64,000 nt of DNA. Origin: Pseudoips prasinana. Its lineage: Eukaryota; Arthropoda; Insecta; Lepidoptera; Nolidae. The notes under the pieces were generated by a model. It saw only the letters and a program-made list of their open reading frames with translations, was not told where the DNA came from and did no database searches. A program made the position numbers and the translations under genes. Position 1 is the stretch's first letter; every line of letters starts with the position of its first letter. Positions 1 through 10,763 of this stretch are shown here, piece after piece. Where the stretch lies: the NCBI GenBank assembly GCA_951640165.1, contig OX621255.1, positions 1,984,001 to 2,048,000 on the forward strand. Reading direction: 5' to 3'.

Positions 1-504
1 ATGGGATGTGCTCTGGCGTGGATTACTTAGTTTAGACGTAACTTAAAGGCTCTGAGGAAAAGCTCCCTGTTGGTAGCGAGAGTTGTGATAGTAGAAACTG
101 GCCAATGAAACAATAAATGGCCAAACACAACCCATTTTATAGGCAAGTAGTACAAACACAAGCAGGTATCTCCTCAGACTCAACACGGCATGTAAACCGG
201 CATGCTTGAAACATCGAACAAATTAAATCATAAACCGTGAGAAGTGTTTATATCGCCGCCATTGACGTGAAATCAAATAAAATTACAGAGTAACGAACTG
301 CAGAGTAGGTAATTTGTTTCTACGCTCATAAAGAACCGCTCTCGATTATTACAAGTTGCCTCTAGGGTTGACATCCATATATCTTAACCAAGACTCTAAT
401 CTCCAGATAAAACTGATTTCTCAGCATTTACAACCAGATATTCTTACTTACCAAATGTCACTGATAGCCAGGTGACCACGCATCCAATTGACGAGGTTGA
501 GCAG
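1..504. other. Unassigned AT-rich DNA
   Basis: No coding exon, splice-bounded reading frame or repeat family that I recognise. Short reading frames here have no supporting signal. Confidence 0.5.
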
Positions 505-795
505 TGATTTCGGGATATTTCCGTAAAAAATAAATTTCTCAGTATCTGCCCGAAGTCTGGAAGTTGGCGGTATTACACATTCGTGCCTCTGAGAGCATGT
601 ACAGCCGTCGGTCCTGTACCTGACCTCTTTCCGGTCGTGTCGCTAGTCGTCCCATCGGATCCACGAGAGTGATGAAATAGAAAGTGCGCCTGTGTTTGCG
701 CACATACTTGTGCACTATAATATCTCCTGCGCAATTGGCTAATCTCCATTGAGAATGGCTGCCGTGGCCGAAATTCGGCCGGGGAGGCATCATCA
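505..795 (+). repeat. SINE family Sn1, 5'-truncated copy
   Basis: Matches the body of a tRNA-derived SINE seen at least seven more times in the window (for example 11276-11590, 22515-22920 and 49178-49516 reversed). It has the family's inner blocks in order: the 'cagtatctgcccgaagtctgg' type block, 'gccgtcggtcctgtacctg', 'cggtcgtgtcgctagtcgtc', and the end block 'gccgtggccgaaattcggcc'. The tRNA-like head with A and B boxes is missing or decayed here. Confidence 0.75.
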
Positions 796-1242
796 CGCTC
801 CTGGCCAACTTCCACGGTCCACAACAGTTTACCGTCACGCTATGTACACGATCACATAAACGACTGATCCGCGAGTCTAACTCCGAACACAATCATGACG
901 ACTACCATGTTTCATTAAACATTTTTTAATACAAATCTTTTTATTGTGGTCCATAGGTCAAAAGTTGTTACAGTCAGAAATATATATTATGTTCAATTTA
1001 ATTTCAAGTATAACTTCTAACCGCGCGCGTTCCTAACTCTCCAACGTAACATGAGCGAACTACTACCACTGGCTCGCGTCCGGAGTTATCTACAACTACC
1101 CGCATTTCGTCCGGCTATACTAGTACCCGCGTTTCAAGCCGATCAAAAGCATGGCAGAATACAAGCATTCGATAGCAAACACTAGTAGTATAGGTATAAA
1201 ACTTGAGAAGGAAAACTATTTGACTATTTATTTTAACTACTG
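796..1242. other. Unassigned
   Basis: Nothing recognisable except a short GC-richer patch near 1021-1110. Confidence 0.4.
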
Positions 1243-1510
1243 ACGGGCCTGTTGGCGTGGTTGGCAAATGCTTGCTTTTCACGCCGGAGGTCGTGGGTTC
1301 GATACTCACCCAGGACAGATATTTGTGTACATGAACATGTCTGTTTGTCCTAAGTCTGGGTGTAATTTATCTATATAAGTAATGTTTTTACAAAAGAAAA
1401 GTAGTATATGTAGTATATCAGTTATCTGAATTCCATAGTACAAGCTATGCTTAGTTTGGGATCAGATGGCCGTGTGTAAATAATCTCCTGGGATATTGTT
1501 ATTATTATTA
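1243..1510 (+). repeat. SINE family Sn3, near full-length copy
   Basis: tRNA-like head with a B box of the type GGTCGTGGGTTCGATACTC, then the family body (cacccaggacagatatttgtg, a 'tctgtttgtcc' block, an 'acaaaagaaaagtagtatat' block, 'tagtttgggatcagatgg') and a short (att)n tail. Two other clear copies lie at 4535-5078 (reversed) and 62697-63290, and both are interrupted by later insertions. Confidence 0.8.
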
Positions 1511-3084
1511 TTTAGCCACTGTCGTCGCCTTAAGGTAAAAATTTGAATAGCAAAATATTTATTCATCTACAGTATAATGTCTGTTGATAACACTAATTAC
1601 ATACCTCGAGCTATCGCCCCGTTCTCGTGGCTCACGACTAGTCGGCTACTTCGTGACTGCACGACAGGTGGCGCTATCTGGTGATATTATCTGAAGACGT
1701 ATCTACAACATGCAATTAAGCGTTGAATTTCACGATTGTATCCATTCATTGCTTTGGGTTTAATGAAAATTTCGTATAGCTTGTCGATGGCAAAATTTGT
1801 GCAAAAATTGTTCCTTTATTAGTGAGCTTTAATAAAAGCTATAAAATAAAGCTTGAATTACCTTACGGCCCACCTGATGGGGAGCAGTCACCGTAGCCAA
1901 TCGACACTTATGACAACCCTTTAGAAAACTTTCTAGGCAGAGCGTATTTTTGGGATAATGTTAGTAATTTGCGAGGAATTATTTATTGTATAGTATTTAC
2001 ATTTTTTTTGTGTCGACTATTAAAATTTTCTTGCTAACTAGCAAGTTATTGTTGTTATAATGGTTTTGTTATATTTTTTATATGTCTTTAATTATTTTGT
2101 GTGCCATTTAAAAGGAGTTTAGCAAAGAAGTATTTATTTATTTACTTTTTTAGATACGTTATTTGAAATGGTGGAACACTAATTACAGTAATTAAAGAAT
2201 TATTATTAGATATTTTTAGTTACCTCAATCTACGGTCGCTTACAATAACGTCTCTCACGCGTTGCTGACCAACTCCGCACTTCGATGAACAATGTCTCAC
2301 ACAAACGGGCACATCTTGATCCTGCATCAGATCTTTCCTACTTCATGACGGATGATTTATTTTTACTTAAGTATTATAAATACGTACCGCGTAGGTGGTA
2401 AGTCTCTATTGAGATTGGCCGCGAAATTTGGACCAGAATCACTATTTATTTTATTGTCCAATTAGATACTATCGAACCTTCGGCTTTGGAGGCATTCCAA
2501 AATATATTTTATCTAAATTTAACTATTCCAATTATTCAATCCAACATGCATATGTCCTTATATTGAAAAGGAAATTGCTTATCAAATCAAGATAATTTTT
2601 CTAGACAGGCAATTTGCATATCTACATATTTCTCATTTCCTGGCAGCCCTAGTTGATGCTAAAATGGCCGCCAGAGCGGATCGTTGCTCAACACAGTGAA
2701 GCAAGCCCCGCGATAACATCTAATACGCATGTTGCAACTGTTATTGTGAGTTTTTTTTGCACTGCACTGTACGGTACGTATCCGTAAATGTGCGGAACGG
2801 TATTGATTGCTGATTATTGTACTGAAGTGCAAGAAATTTTGGTCACCAATTTATATTGTTGAAATGTTTATGCAATTATGTTTACAAATATTTAATACTC
2901 ATAGCTAACAGCTCTATTTAATGTGCCTGACCGCAAAGAATACGCTATGTCGTCCTGTGGCAGGTTTAAAAGAGGGAGTATCTCCCAGAGAACAGCAGGA
3001 CAGCAGGGTCCTCTGTAAACAATAGGCACCATAACGCCATCAAGCCCAAATGAAGCAAAGCTGGTGTTAGGGATAATATGTGTC
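1511..3084. other. Mostly unassigned AT-rich DNA with a LINE 3' scrap
   Basis: Only 1858-1960 is recognisable: 'cttacggcccacctgatggg' followed by 'cagtcaccgtagcc' resembles the 3' part of a CR1/Jockey-like LINE, also seen near 59221-59260. The rest shows no gene-like signal. Confidence 0.4.
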
Positions 3085-3240
3085 TTCCAGGTCCAATTAC
3101 ATCCACGGGGCTCAGAGGCTAATGCACGCGGTCAGTCGATATATCGTCCCATGGCACATTCAGTTGTCGGCTATTGTTGTTAGACAACAATCGTTAAGCA
3201 ATGTCAGAGGCCTACTGTGCGGCTGTGAGGTCCATACGAT
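3085..3240 (+). repeat. 3' part of a 5S-rRNA-derived SINE
   Basis: The block with 'gttagacaacaatcgttaag' and 'atgtcagaggcctactg' matches the body of the 5S-derived SINEs at 25975-26200, 42600-42850 (reversed) and 62075-62305. The 5S-like head is absent. Confidence 0.5.
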
Positions 3241-3282
3241 GAAGAATAAGTTCATCGTCACTATCAGCCTAATATTATTTGA

Positions 3283-3510
3283 CGGTCACCGTAGCCTAGT
3301 TGGTAGTGCTCCTGCCTACGAAGCTGGTGGTCCTGGGTTCGAATCCCGGTAAGTGCAAATATTTGTGTGATGAGCACGAATATTTGTTTCTGAGTCATGG
3401 ATGTTTTCTATGTATTTAAGTATGTACCTATCTATATAAGTATGTATATAGTCGCCTGGTACCCATAGTACAAGCTTTGCTTAGTTTTGGGCTAGGATAA
3501 TATGTGTGTA
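3283..3510 (+). repeat. SINE family Sn2 copy
   Basis: tRNA-derived SINE with an A box in 'tagcctagttggtagtgctc' and a B box in 'ggtcctgggttcgaatccc', followed by 'aagtgcaaatatttgtgtga' and a body ending in 'gcttagttttgggctagga'. At least five more copies are present (4221, 7921, 33088 reversed, 43050, 60841). Confidence 0.9.
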
Positions 3511-3654
3511 AAAAAAAGAGAAAAGAGAGAGAGTCTTGCTTGACGCGGTACTCACTGCTGACAGCACTACGAAAACCGCTTAGTGGTCTTGCTGATGCGT
3601 AAGCTTGTGTGAGTGTGCAGTTTAGAGCGTATGTGGGTAGTTTCTGTACTGTAT

Positions 3655-3860
3655 CTATATATTGTCCTCTGCTGGACATAGAACTCCCCCAAAGGTTTCC
3701 ATAGAGGGTATTGCTGTAGTTATCCCGCATGGCATAAAATGAAATGAAATGATGAAATGAAATTTATTCAGCACTTGGGTATTAACATACACTTGTACTT
3801 GTCAAGGTCACAATGCAGTACATAAACATAGTGGATAGTATAAAAGTTACAAGAAAAATT
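3655..3860 (-). repeat. LINE 3'-end debris (RTE-like and CR1-like)
   Basis: 3658-3735 carries the 'ctgctggaca' / 'ctcccccaaag' signature of an RTE-like LINE 3' end found many times here. 3745-3850 is the reversed tail of another LINE, with 'cagcacttgggtatt' and 'cacttgtacttgtcaaggt' next to (atttc)n repeats; the same tail occurs at 52720-52830 and 57490-57585. Confidence 0.55.
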
Positions 3861-3999
3861 ATTAGTCCGTCCATGCGGTTTGTTTTATCGCATATATTTT
3901 CTGAAATCCTTAGATAAATAACAAATTACTAATCTATTATTTTGTTTAGTTCTGCTATATTAAAATCAAAGAATGGAAGACTAAAGCAAAAGACGAAAT

Positions 4000-4215
4000 T
4001 CTAAATGAGGGTGTGATCACATGCACGGGATCACCGATCACGCGTTAATGGGCCAAAGCGATCCTCACCGCTGCGGAACCTACCCTAGCTAGCCTGCGGG
4101 AGTTGGCGACCGCAGTTAGGTGGTAGTTAGTACGCAGGAGGTTCTGCTGGCCGACTACCTGGTGTATCCCTTAGTTACCTTTTACGTCACCCACGGGATG
4201 GTATGAGATAGCCCT
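4000..4215. other. GC-richer block, origin unknown
   Basis: A block clearly richer in G+C than its surroundings, with no open reading frame of note. It is probably a fragment of a mobile element, but no second copy in the window identifies it. Confidence 0.3.
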
Positions 4216-4220
4216 GTTAA

Positions 4221-4446
4221 ACGGTCACCGTAGCCTAGATGGTAGTGCTCCTGCCTACGAAGCTGGTGGTCCTGGGTTCGAGTCCCGGTAAGTGGAAATA
4301 TTTGTGTGATGAGCACGAATATTTGTTTCTGAGTCATGGATGTTTTCTATGTATATAAGTATGTATATCGTCGCCTGGTACCCATAGTACAAGCTTTGCT
4401 TAGTTTGGGGCTAGGATGATCTGTGTGACATTGTCCCTAGATATAA
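4221..4446 (+). repeat. SINE family Sn2 copy
   Basis: Same head and body as 3283-3510, about 0.9 kb away in the same orientation; it ends in 'attgtccctagatat', the usual 3' end of the family. Confidence 0.9.
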
Positions 4447-4534
4447 ACTTTCTGGGCCGGGTACCTCACGAAGAAGAAGTTATTCAGACCTCTATATGTC
4501 GCATCTAGTACGCATGTGTATTACTAATATAATA

Positions 4535-5078
4535 ATAACCTGGGAAATTATTCACATACAGCCATCTGATCCCAAATTAAACAGAACTTGTACTATGGAA
4601 ACCAGATAACTGATATACTACATATATAACTTTTCTTTTGTAAATACATATACGCCCTTAGCGTCTGTTACAGACGATTTACGGCGCATTGTCTGAGAGA
4701 CATTTCTTTTGGTGATAAATACATACTGATATAGATAATTACACCATACTCAGGACAAACAGACATTTTCATGCACACAAATATCTGTCCTGGGTGGATC
4801 GAAATTGAACCTACGACCTGCGGCGTGAAAAGCGTGTTATGTTATTTGTTATGTATTTTATTTTATTGTATAATATTTTTTATTCTTGTTTTTAACTTCA
4901 TTGAAATAATGTACCTCCCTGGCTGAATAATATTAAAGATAAAAATTAATTGATGTGCCCTAACAGGGTTCATGTTGATACTAATATGATCTTGTAACAC
5001 CAATATTGTACACATGATTGCAATAAAGAATTGTATTGTATTGTATTTACCAACCACGCCAACCGGCCCGAATACTTG
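4535..5078 (-). repeat. SINE family Sn3 copy, twice interrupted
   Basis: Reads as Sn3 on the minus strand: head near 5045-5078, B-box region near 4795-4830, body down to 4535. Compared with 1243-1510 it carries a 65-bp insertion at 4651-4715 bounded by a perfect 10-bp duplication (taaatacata at 4641-4650 and 4716-4725). It also carries a roughly 210-bp insertion at about 4835-5046 that ends in 'gcaataaagaattgtattg' repeats, the tail of a 5'-truncated LINE. Confidence 0.75.
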
Positions 5079-5079
5079 A

Positions 5080-5860
5080 CATAAAAATTCTGTCTCTTGA
5101 AATTTATCAATTATGTTACATAGATAAAAATATCTGTGGCTCGAAATGTCTTCCTACATAACACCTCGCCATGTTTCTTGGCGCAGTAGGTGTAAAATCA
5201 AACAATAATAACACAGGTAATTACTAATAGAAAGTGGGCTCGCCTACGTTTGTTTATCATAGATTTATGGAAATGTATGCGAGAAACAGTAGAATGGGTT
5301 ACTCATGATACCATCCTACAAAATTGTTATTGTTCGACGATTAGATTATTAATTGTTGGCTTCAACCTGTCGAGGGCAAATACATATATGAGCCTACCCA
5401 TTTGTTGTTGACGACCTGATAAGTCCTTGGAGTTAGATTCTTAATAATTTATTCAAGATTATCCAATAGCCTTTGTGTTCTTCCTTTTTGAGTCACTATG
5501 AAAATCCTACGTGTTTATTATTGTGAATATTTGGATTATAACGTAATAGTTATCTTTTTTCTGTAAGTTTACGATTAATTTAACCGAAAAAAAATACATC
5601 CCATGAGTTCCTAGAATTCGAAACTTCAGCGTACTTAAAACACATTTGATAATATATTTTGGCCGTAGAAAAAGAAATCGCAAACAAACCTACCCAACTT
5701 TCATGAGTAGTGCAAGTGGAGTGTGGAGTGTAGTCAAGGCAAACGACTAAGCAGATTTTTGGCTTGCTATTATATATAAAACAAAACAAAGTATAAGTTT
5801 GATTCCCGCACAGGACAGATATTATTTGTGTCACCCATACATAGTTGTTTTAAGTTTTGT
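5080..5860. other. Unassigned AT-rich DNA
   Basis: No exon or repeat family recognised. Confidence 0.4.
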
Positions 5861-5863
5861 GTA

Positions 5864-5995
5864 CAGACGCCAGCACGTCCAACCCCAATCTGTCAAATTT
5901 CTTTTATAGATTTTCAACTATATCACAAAAGCATAAGGTTCACTTTCATTTAGGGAAATTTGACAGATTAGGGTAGCTTGATGTGCTGGCGTCTG
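5864..5995. repeat. MITE-A copy 1 (Tc1/mariner-like, TA flanks)
   Basis: 132-bp fold-back element with terminal inverted repeats starting CAGACGCCAGCAC and continuing through 'caatctgtcaaattt', about 40 bp per arm. It is flanked by TA on both sides (5862-5863 and 5996-5997), as expected for Tc1/mariner-type insertion. Other copies: 7853-8239, 19258-19398, 32835-32970. Confidence 0.85.
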
Positions 5996-6025
5996 TACTT
6001 TGTGTCCGTCAATTATATGTAACTC

Positions 6026-6152
6026 AAGTTTTTCTTAAAGAAAAAAAAAATACATCTCCCGTTCTCGTAAATGATCTCGTAGTACTTAACAATACTACGA
6101 CATCATTTACGAGAACGAGAGATTTTTTTTTCCTTTTTTTTAAGAAAAACTT
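6026..6152. repeat. Fold-back element with about 60-bp arms
   Basis: Left arm starts 'aagtttttcttaaag' and right arm ends 'taagaaaaactt'; the inner arms 'cgttctcgtaaatgat' and 'atcatttacgagaacg' pair perfectly. No coding capacity, and no second copy seen in the window. Confidence 0.75.
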
Positions 6153-6363
6153 CATTCGCTACGTCATTTTGTAGGAACAGGATTCTCTAGTTTGAACCGG
6201 ATACTATCAACAATCATTTTATACCAAATTCACTAATATAAATAACAAACACTATCCTTGATGTTATGATGATTGATAAACATATTATTAATTCTATTCT
6301 CAATATTATAAAGTCAAGTTTATTTTTTGTAAAATTGTATCTTTTGGCAATTATTTTAATGAA

Positions 6364-6662
6364 AAAACTTGAGAGGTGTCAAGGGACACCCCAGATGGAA
6401 CGAAGTTATTTCTTATTATTTATTATGTACAAAAAACCTGTATACACTCAACAAAAATAATCGTCGCGACACCACACTGTTCAATGCGAAATAGAAATGA
6501 AAATATCTGGCTTGCTTTCTATAAGAGAGACAGAGAGAGAGAGACCGACAGAGAAACATGCGCACGCCGCACAACAGCAAAAAGTGTCGTGACAACTTTT
6601 CGTAAGATTTTTTTCCGTCTAGCCCCCTTTCACAACGCGCGATATGGAACTTCGTTCCAAAA
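6364..6662 (+). repeat. Dispersed repeat family R, copy 1
   Basis: About 300 bp almost repeated at 13908-14221. It starts 'aacttgagaggtgtcaaggg', contains a (ga)n run, and ends 'ggaacttcgttcca', which is the inverse of 'tggaacgaagtt' near its start, so it has short terminal inverted repeats. Confidence 0.75.
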
Positions 6663-6739
6663 TGCCGAATAACGCATTATATTCGGTTTTCAATGTCTCA
6701 TTTGTAATTAGGAGGTTTTAAGAAGTGTCTTGAAACAAC

Positions 6740-7085
6740 GAATACACCGCAATCTGATCCCAAACAAAAGAATAATAGAGCCAGTGCTATGGCAACCACC
6801 GGGACACGGAACAAATAATCGTACTGATCATACATAGTTTTGTCTTGGGTGAGGTTCGAACCCGTCTCGAATTCAGTAACCCGAGGGTTAGTGACCCTGA
6901 CTGCTGAGCCAGAGGTGGTGGGTCAGGTTCCCCACCTAAGGCATATATTTGTGTGATTAACACATGTTCTGTGTCTAGGTGTAATTTATCTACAACATGT
7001 ATTTATTTAGAAATAAGTGTATGAGTGTTTATCTGTTTGGGATCAGACGGCAGTGTGTTAATTGTCCAACGATATTTATTCTGTG
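6740..7085. repeat. Two decayed SINEs in opposite orientation
   Basis: 6740-6900 reads as a reversed tRNA-like SINE (a B-box complement near 'gaggttcgaacccg'). 6903-7085 reads forward, with 'gctgagccagaggtggtggg' followed by the body blocks 'catatatttgtgtga' and 'gtttgggatcagacggc' shared with Sn3. The two heads face each other. Confidence 0.55.
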
Positions 7086-7130
7086 ATATAACCGAGCTTT
7101 GAAGCTAAGCCGTCACCCTGACTATAGTTA

Positions 7131-7374
7131 TCTATATGTATAAAAATCAATGCCACTTTTCGTTGTAATGTTATAACACTTATAACTCAACAACGCCTTT
7201 ACCGATTTGGCTAATTTTGGTCTTGAATTATTTGTGGAAGTCCAGGGAAGGTTTCTACGTAGAGAAAATTTAAAAAAAAGTCTTGAAAAGGTGTAAAATG
7301 AATAAATGAACTTAATAATCATTATTTTTATTACTATGCCTTATACGTAGCGAAGCACGTACCGGGCAGCTAGT
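7131..7374 (+). mobile_element. Non-autonomous Helitron copy
   Basis: Begins TCTATATGTATAAAA and ends GGGCAGCTAGT, with A before and T after, the 5'-TC ... CTRRT-3' layout and A^T insertion site of Helitrons. It has no coding capacity. Its interior differs from the 19409 and 62810 copies, so it is a related subfamily at best. Confidence 0.6.
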
Positions 7375-7850
7375 TTATTATAATAGTTACATCATCAACT
7401 TAACACTAAACGTTCAAAGAAGACAAGTTATTGAGATTAAAACAAAGTGTTAAATCTACAAATTTATATAACGTTACTAAAAAAAATTTCATTAAATATA
7501 CTAAACAGAAACAAAGAAACAATATCTGAAAACTATACTACTAATGCAAATGAAACTTAACTTAATAATAAACAATAGTTACCAAGAAGCAGCCATCACA
7601 TCATTTCAGAGACCTACAGGGCGGTTCAAACATCTCTAGCACAAGAGTAATACCTAGATAATACTATGCAAATAAATGAATGATACATTGTTTCCAACTA
7701 CCACTAACAAGCATTTAATGTACACTTAACGCCATTAAACCGGCTCCACGCTGACGTAACCATAGTCACGGTGCATCACCAACAACCATACAAAAAATAA
7801 GGAAATACTACATTCCATTGAATTCCACACGTGTACGCTCAAGCTATATG
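7375..7850. other. Unassigned AT-rich DNA
   Basis: No exon or known repeat seen. Confidence 0.4.
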
Positions 7851-7852
7851 TA

Positions 7853-8239
7853 CAGACGCCAGCACATCAAGCGACACCAATCTGTCAAATTTCCCCAATT
7901 GAAAGTGAAACTTATGCTTACTCACCGTAGCCTAGTTGGTAGTGCTCCTGCCTACGAAGCTGGTGGTCCTGGGTTCGAATCCCGGTAAGTGCAAATATTT
8001 GTGTGATGAGCACGAATATTAGTTTCTGAGTCATGGATGTTTTCTATGTATTTAAGTATTTATCTATCTATATATGTATGTATATCGTTGCCTGGTACCC
8101 ATAGCACAAGCTTTGCTTAGTTTCGGATTAGAATGATCTATGTGACATTGTCCCTAGATATTATTATTATTATGTGATAAAGTTGAAAATCTATGAAAGA
8201 AATTTGACAGATTGGCGTAGCTTGATGTGCTGGCGTCTG
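7853..8239. repeat. MITE-A copy 2, split by a SINE
   Basis: Ends match MITE-A (CAGACGCCAGCACATCAAG ... CTTGATGTGCTGGCGTCTG) with TA flanks at 7851-7852 and 8240-8241. The interior is in reverse orientation to copy 1 and is broken after 'cttatgctta' by the Sn2 SINE at 7921-8173, then resumes with 'tgtgataaagttgaaaatc'. Confidence 0.85.
7921..8173 (+). repeat. SINE family Sn2 copy nested in MITE-A
   Basis: Complete Sn2 copy from 'caccgtagcctagttggtag' to 'tccctagatattattattat'. It lies entirely inside MITE-A copy 2, so it is the younger insertion. Confidence 0.9.
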
Positions 8240-8399
8240 TACTTATACGTATACACGCAAATGTTAGGCTTACGATATATCGACAGTTAAACTGTTTTCT
8301 TTACGAAAAGAAGCGATTAACTGGTAATTAACTGTTACTAAACGTTGTTAGTTTCGAAGTGTTTGTGTTATTTATAAAACTGGAGCTAATAATACATTT

Positions 8400-8526
8400 C
8401 TAAGAGCCGATTTCACCGTTAAAATTAAAGGCGATCAATTGACGCTAAACTCAGTTCAGCTTCCTGTAGCTGAGTTTAGCGTCCATTGATCGCATTTAAT
8501 TGTAACGGTGAAATCGGGTCTAAGAG
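8400..8526. repeat. Fold-back MITE with 7-bp target duplication
   Basis: 113-bp element at 8407-8519 whose arms (ccgatttcaccgtt ... aacggtgaaatcgg) pair over about 50 bp. The 7-bp sequence CTAAGAG occurs on both sides (8400-8406 and 8520-8526). Confidence 0.75.
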
Positions 8527-8662
8527 GTAGGATTATTAATTTTCGTTTTGTTATTTTTTATTATCTATGGTATCACACTTTCGTTAATATATTTAAAAAA
8601 ACTGGTAAGGCTACAAAATTAGTGGTTTTAATTAATATAAATTAATATCTTGGGACAACTTA

Positions 8663-9152
8663 AGGTCCAACCACACCAAACGGCCCGCATCGGCCCGCAT
8701 CGAAACGAATTTTACAATCTTTAAACGAAATTAAATCTTAAATACAGGGTTTAAAGTTTATATTACCAAGTCAAGGGTAAACACAGCCGGTGACATGCCG
8801 CGACACGCGATCGGCTCCGTCCGCATGCGTTCGGATACCGGCGCATACGTTCGAATACCGCCGAATGTGCTCGGAGCCGTCCGCCTGCGTTCGGATTCCG
8901 CCGGGTGCGTTGGGGACGCGTGATCACATTCTAAATTCTAAAATACGACCCGTCTGCACTCAAGGCTTAAAACTATGAAACTAAAAAAGAAGCGAAGGTA
9001 GTAGTATGCGACGACGTGACGTCCGGCCGGACGCGGTCGGATGCCGTCGCATTCGACCGTACCCGACCGCATCCGGTCGGATGCGGCGGCATCCGACCGC
9101 GACCGTGCGGTGCGATACTGGCCGATGCGGGCCGTTTGGTGTGGTTGGACCT
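8663..9152. mobile_element. 490-bp TIR element with TTA target duplication (Harbinger-like)
   Basis: Terminal inverted repeats of about 33 bp: left AGGTCCAACCACACCAAACG, right the complement ending GGTTGGACCT. TTA stands on both sides (8660-8662 and 9153-9155), the 3-bp TWA duplication typical of PIF/Harbinger elements. The interior is very GC-rich with imperfect repeats of 'tgcgttcgga' and 'ggtcggatgc' type units. It has no transposase, so it is non-autonomous; superfamily assignment is inference from the 3-bp TTA. Confidence 0.75.
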
Positions 9153-9229
9153 TTACACAACACATCTAATCCTAAATTGGGCAGAGTGCTACGGCAAATA
9201 GATAATTGATAGACATACTCATAGGTTTC

Positions 9230-9400
9230 TAAATATTTATACATTATAGATAGACACCCAGACACAGATCAAATAATCACACCAAGATTTATTCCGAGTG
9301 GGAATCGAAACCACATGCTCTGGGTTAACAAACATGATCACTATCCGTTGGATGTTTAAAAATAACTGTTAACCAACTAAATTCTAAGTTTATTAGAATA
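9230..9400 (-). repeat. Decayed tRNA-derived SINE
   Basis: Minus-strand reading has a B-box-like 'ggtttcgattcccac' and the Sn3-like 'gtctgggtgtctatc' block. The head and tail are degraded. Confidence 0.5.
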
Positions 9401-9985
9401 CAATTTGTATGTTGCCATCTTTTTTTTTTATTTTAGTTTATAAGGGTTCACTAACAACAAGTTTATACAAGCTCATTTTAAATATAAATTATAAAAGTAA
9501 CAATTACAGTATAACTTATTACTTATAGGTAAACTCCACGAGTACAAAACAATGGCACAGTTAAACATAACTAATATCTAAGAAAATAATCTAATCTAAT
9601 CTTCAAAGCATATTAAATAAAAATCAAGAAAATAAAACATACGTGCGATTTTATAATCAACCATCAAAATTCGGCGGTATGTTTAATTTACCTTGCCCGC
9701 AGGCGACGATTTAAATTCAGTTTTTTATTTATAGGTATTAAATATTATAGTATTTAAGTTTTGGTTATATGTCAATATGCAAATTAATCTCTTTAAGTTT
9801 TTATTTAAATTTATTTCGTTGTTTTTATACATACGTACATACATAGACTCACGCCTGTTTCCCAGATAGGTAGGCAAAGCTCACACCTCTTTCATCTCAT
9901 TTACTGTCATAGTTGTTTTTATTATAGATTATTTTGAAATCGGTTAACTATGACTAGAGAAGTTAGTTGGGCGATAGGTTTCCGC
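9401..9985. other. Unassigned AT-rich DNA
   Basis: Low-complexity AT-rich sequence; no feature recognised. Confidence 0.4.
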
Positions 9986-9989
9986 AATT

Positions 9990-10265
9990 AGCCTCTATGT
10001 TTGGGCCATTGTGCGTAAACTTGTTTGGCTACTCGAACCATTTCAGTTCCATCCAGAAGTCCAGGAGGCCACGAAAGCCTGGCTTGGCTTCTGCAGTGTC
10101 TTCGGATCATTCAGGAACTTTGCCCGGCCGCAGGCAACACTCTTGCAGTATAACAGTACGTGTGTTGTTGTTATATTTTCGATGTGTCCTCTACACAGGG
10201 GGCTGTCTGTGACGCCAATCTTGAAGAGGTGTTTGTTTAGTGTGCAGTGTCCGGTCATTGTGATA
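9990..10265 (-). pseudogene. LINE fragment: C-terminal part of a Jockey/I-type ORF2
   Basis: The minus strand encodes 'MTGHCTLNKHLFKIGV' followed by 'SPLCRGH' and 'THVLLYCKSVACGRAK', the His/Cys cluster found after the RNase H region in many insect LINE ORF2 proteins. No start, RT domain or complete frame is present. Directly adjoining at 10275 is the 3' UTR of a different LINE in the same orientation. Confidence 0.7.
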
Positions 10266-10274
10266 ACGCGATAG

Positions 10275-10510
10275 GTAAAATAAATAAAATATAATAAAAA
10301 TGGTTTTGATTCACGTAGACTTTAAAAAAAGCCCTTGTAAATAGTCAGAACATGTTTGTAGTAATACAGTTAATTATACATAATATTTCTAGTTACATAT
10401 TATAGATAGTTAGGTACACAGAATGTTAAAACATTTATAAAATTTATTTTATAATAGTAATGATATTTAGCTAGCTTGTATTATGTTATTGTCAAGGTGT
10501 TTGTACAATT
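10275..10510 (-). repeat. Diverged 3' UTR of the 45-kb LINE family
   Basis: Contains 'gattcacgtagacttt', 'ttgtaaatagtcagaacatg' and 'gatatttagctagcttgta', which match the 3' UTR blocks at 45150-45400 and 51975-52230. It is clearly older, with many substitutions. Confidence 0.75.
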
Positions 10511-10763
10511 GTTAGCTATCGTCCGAAGTATATTTGCAATGGGTTACGGAATATTGACCGCGAATCAGAGCAGAGGCAATATGAGTTTATTTTATTATAT
10601 GTTGATTTTATTTTAATTACCTTTTATTTAGAGTTTTTGTTTCTTACTTTTAACACGTATTCTTTTATTTGGTTTTATGTATAATTTTTAAGAAACGTAT
10701 TGTTTTGTGTATAATCTTTGTGTAGCACAGTAATCACTGTGGCAGGTAGCTGAAAATCAGCGT

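Noticed and set aside
9006..9209. Overlapping frames on both strands rich in Arg.
   Set aside because: They arise from the CpG-rich repeats of the TIR element at 8663-9152.
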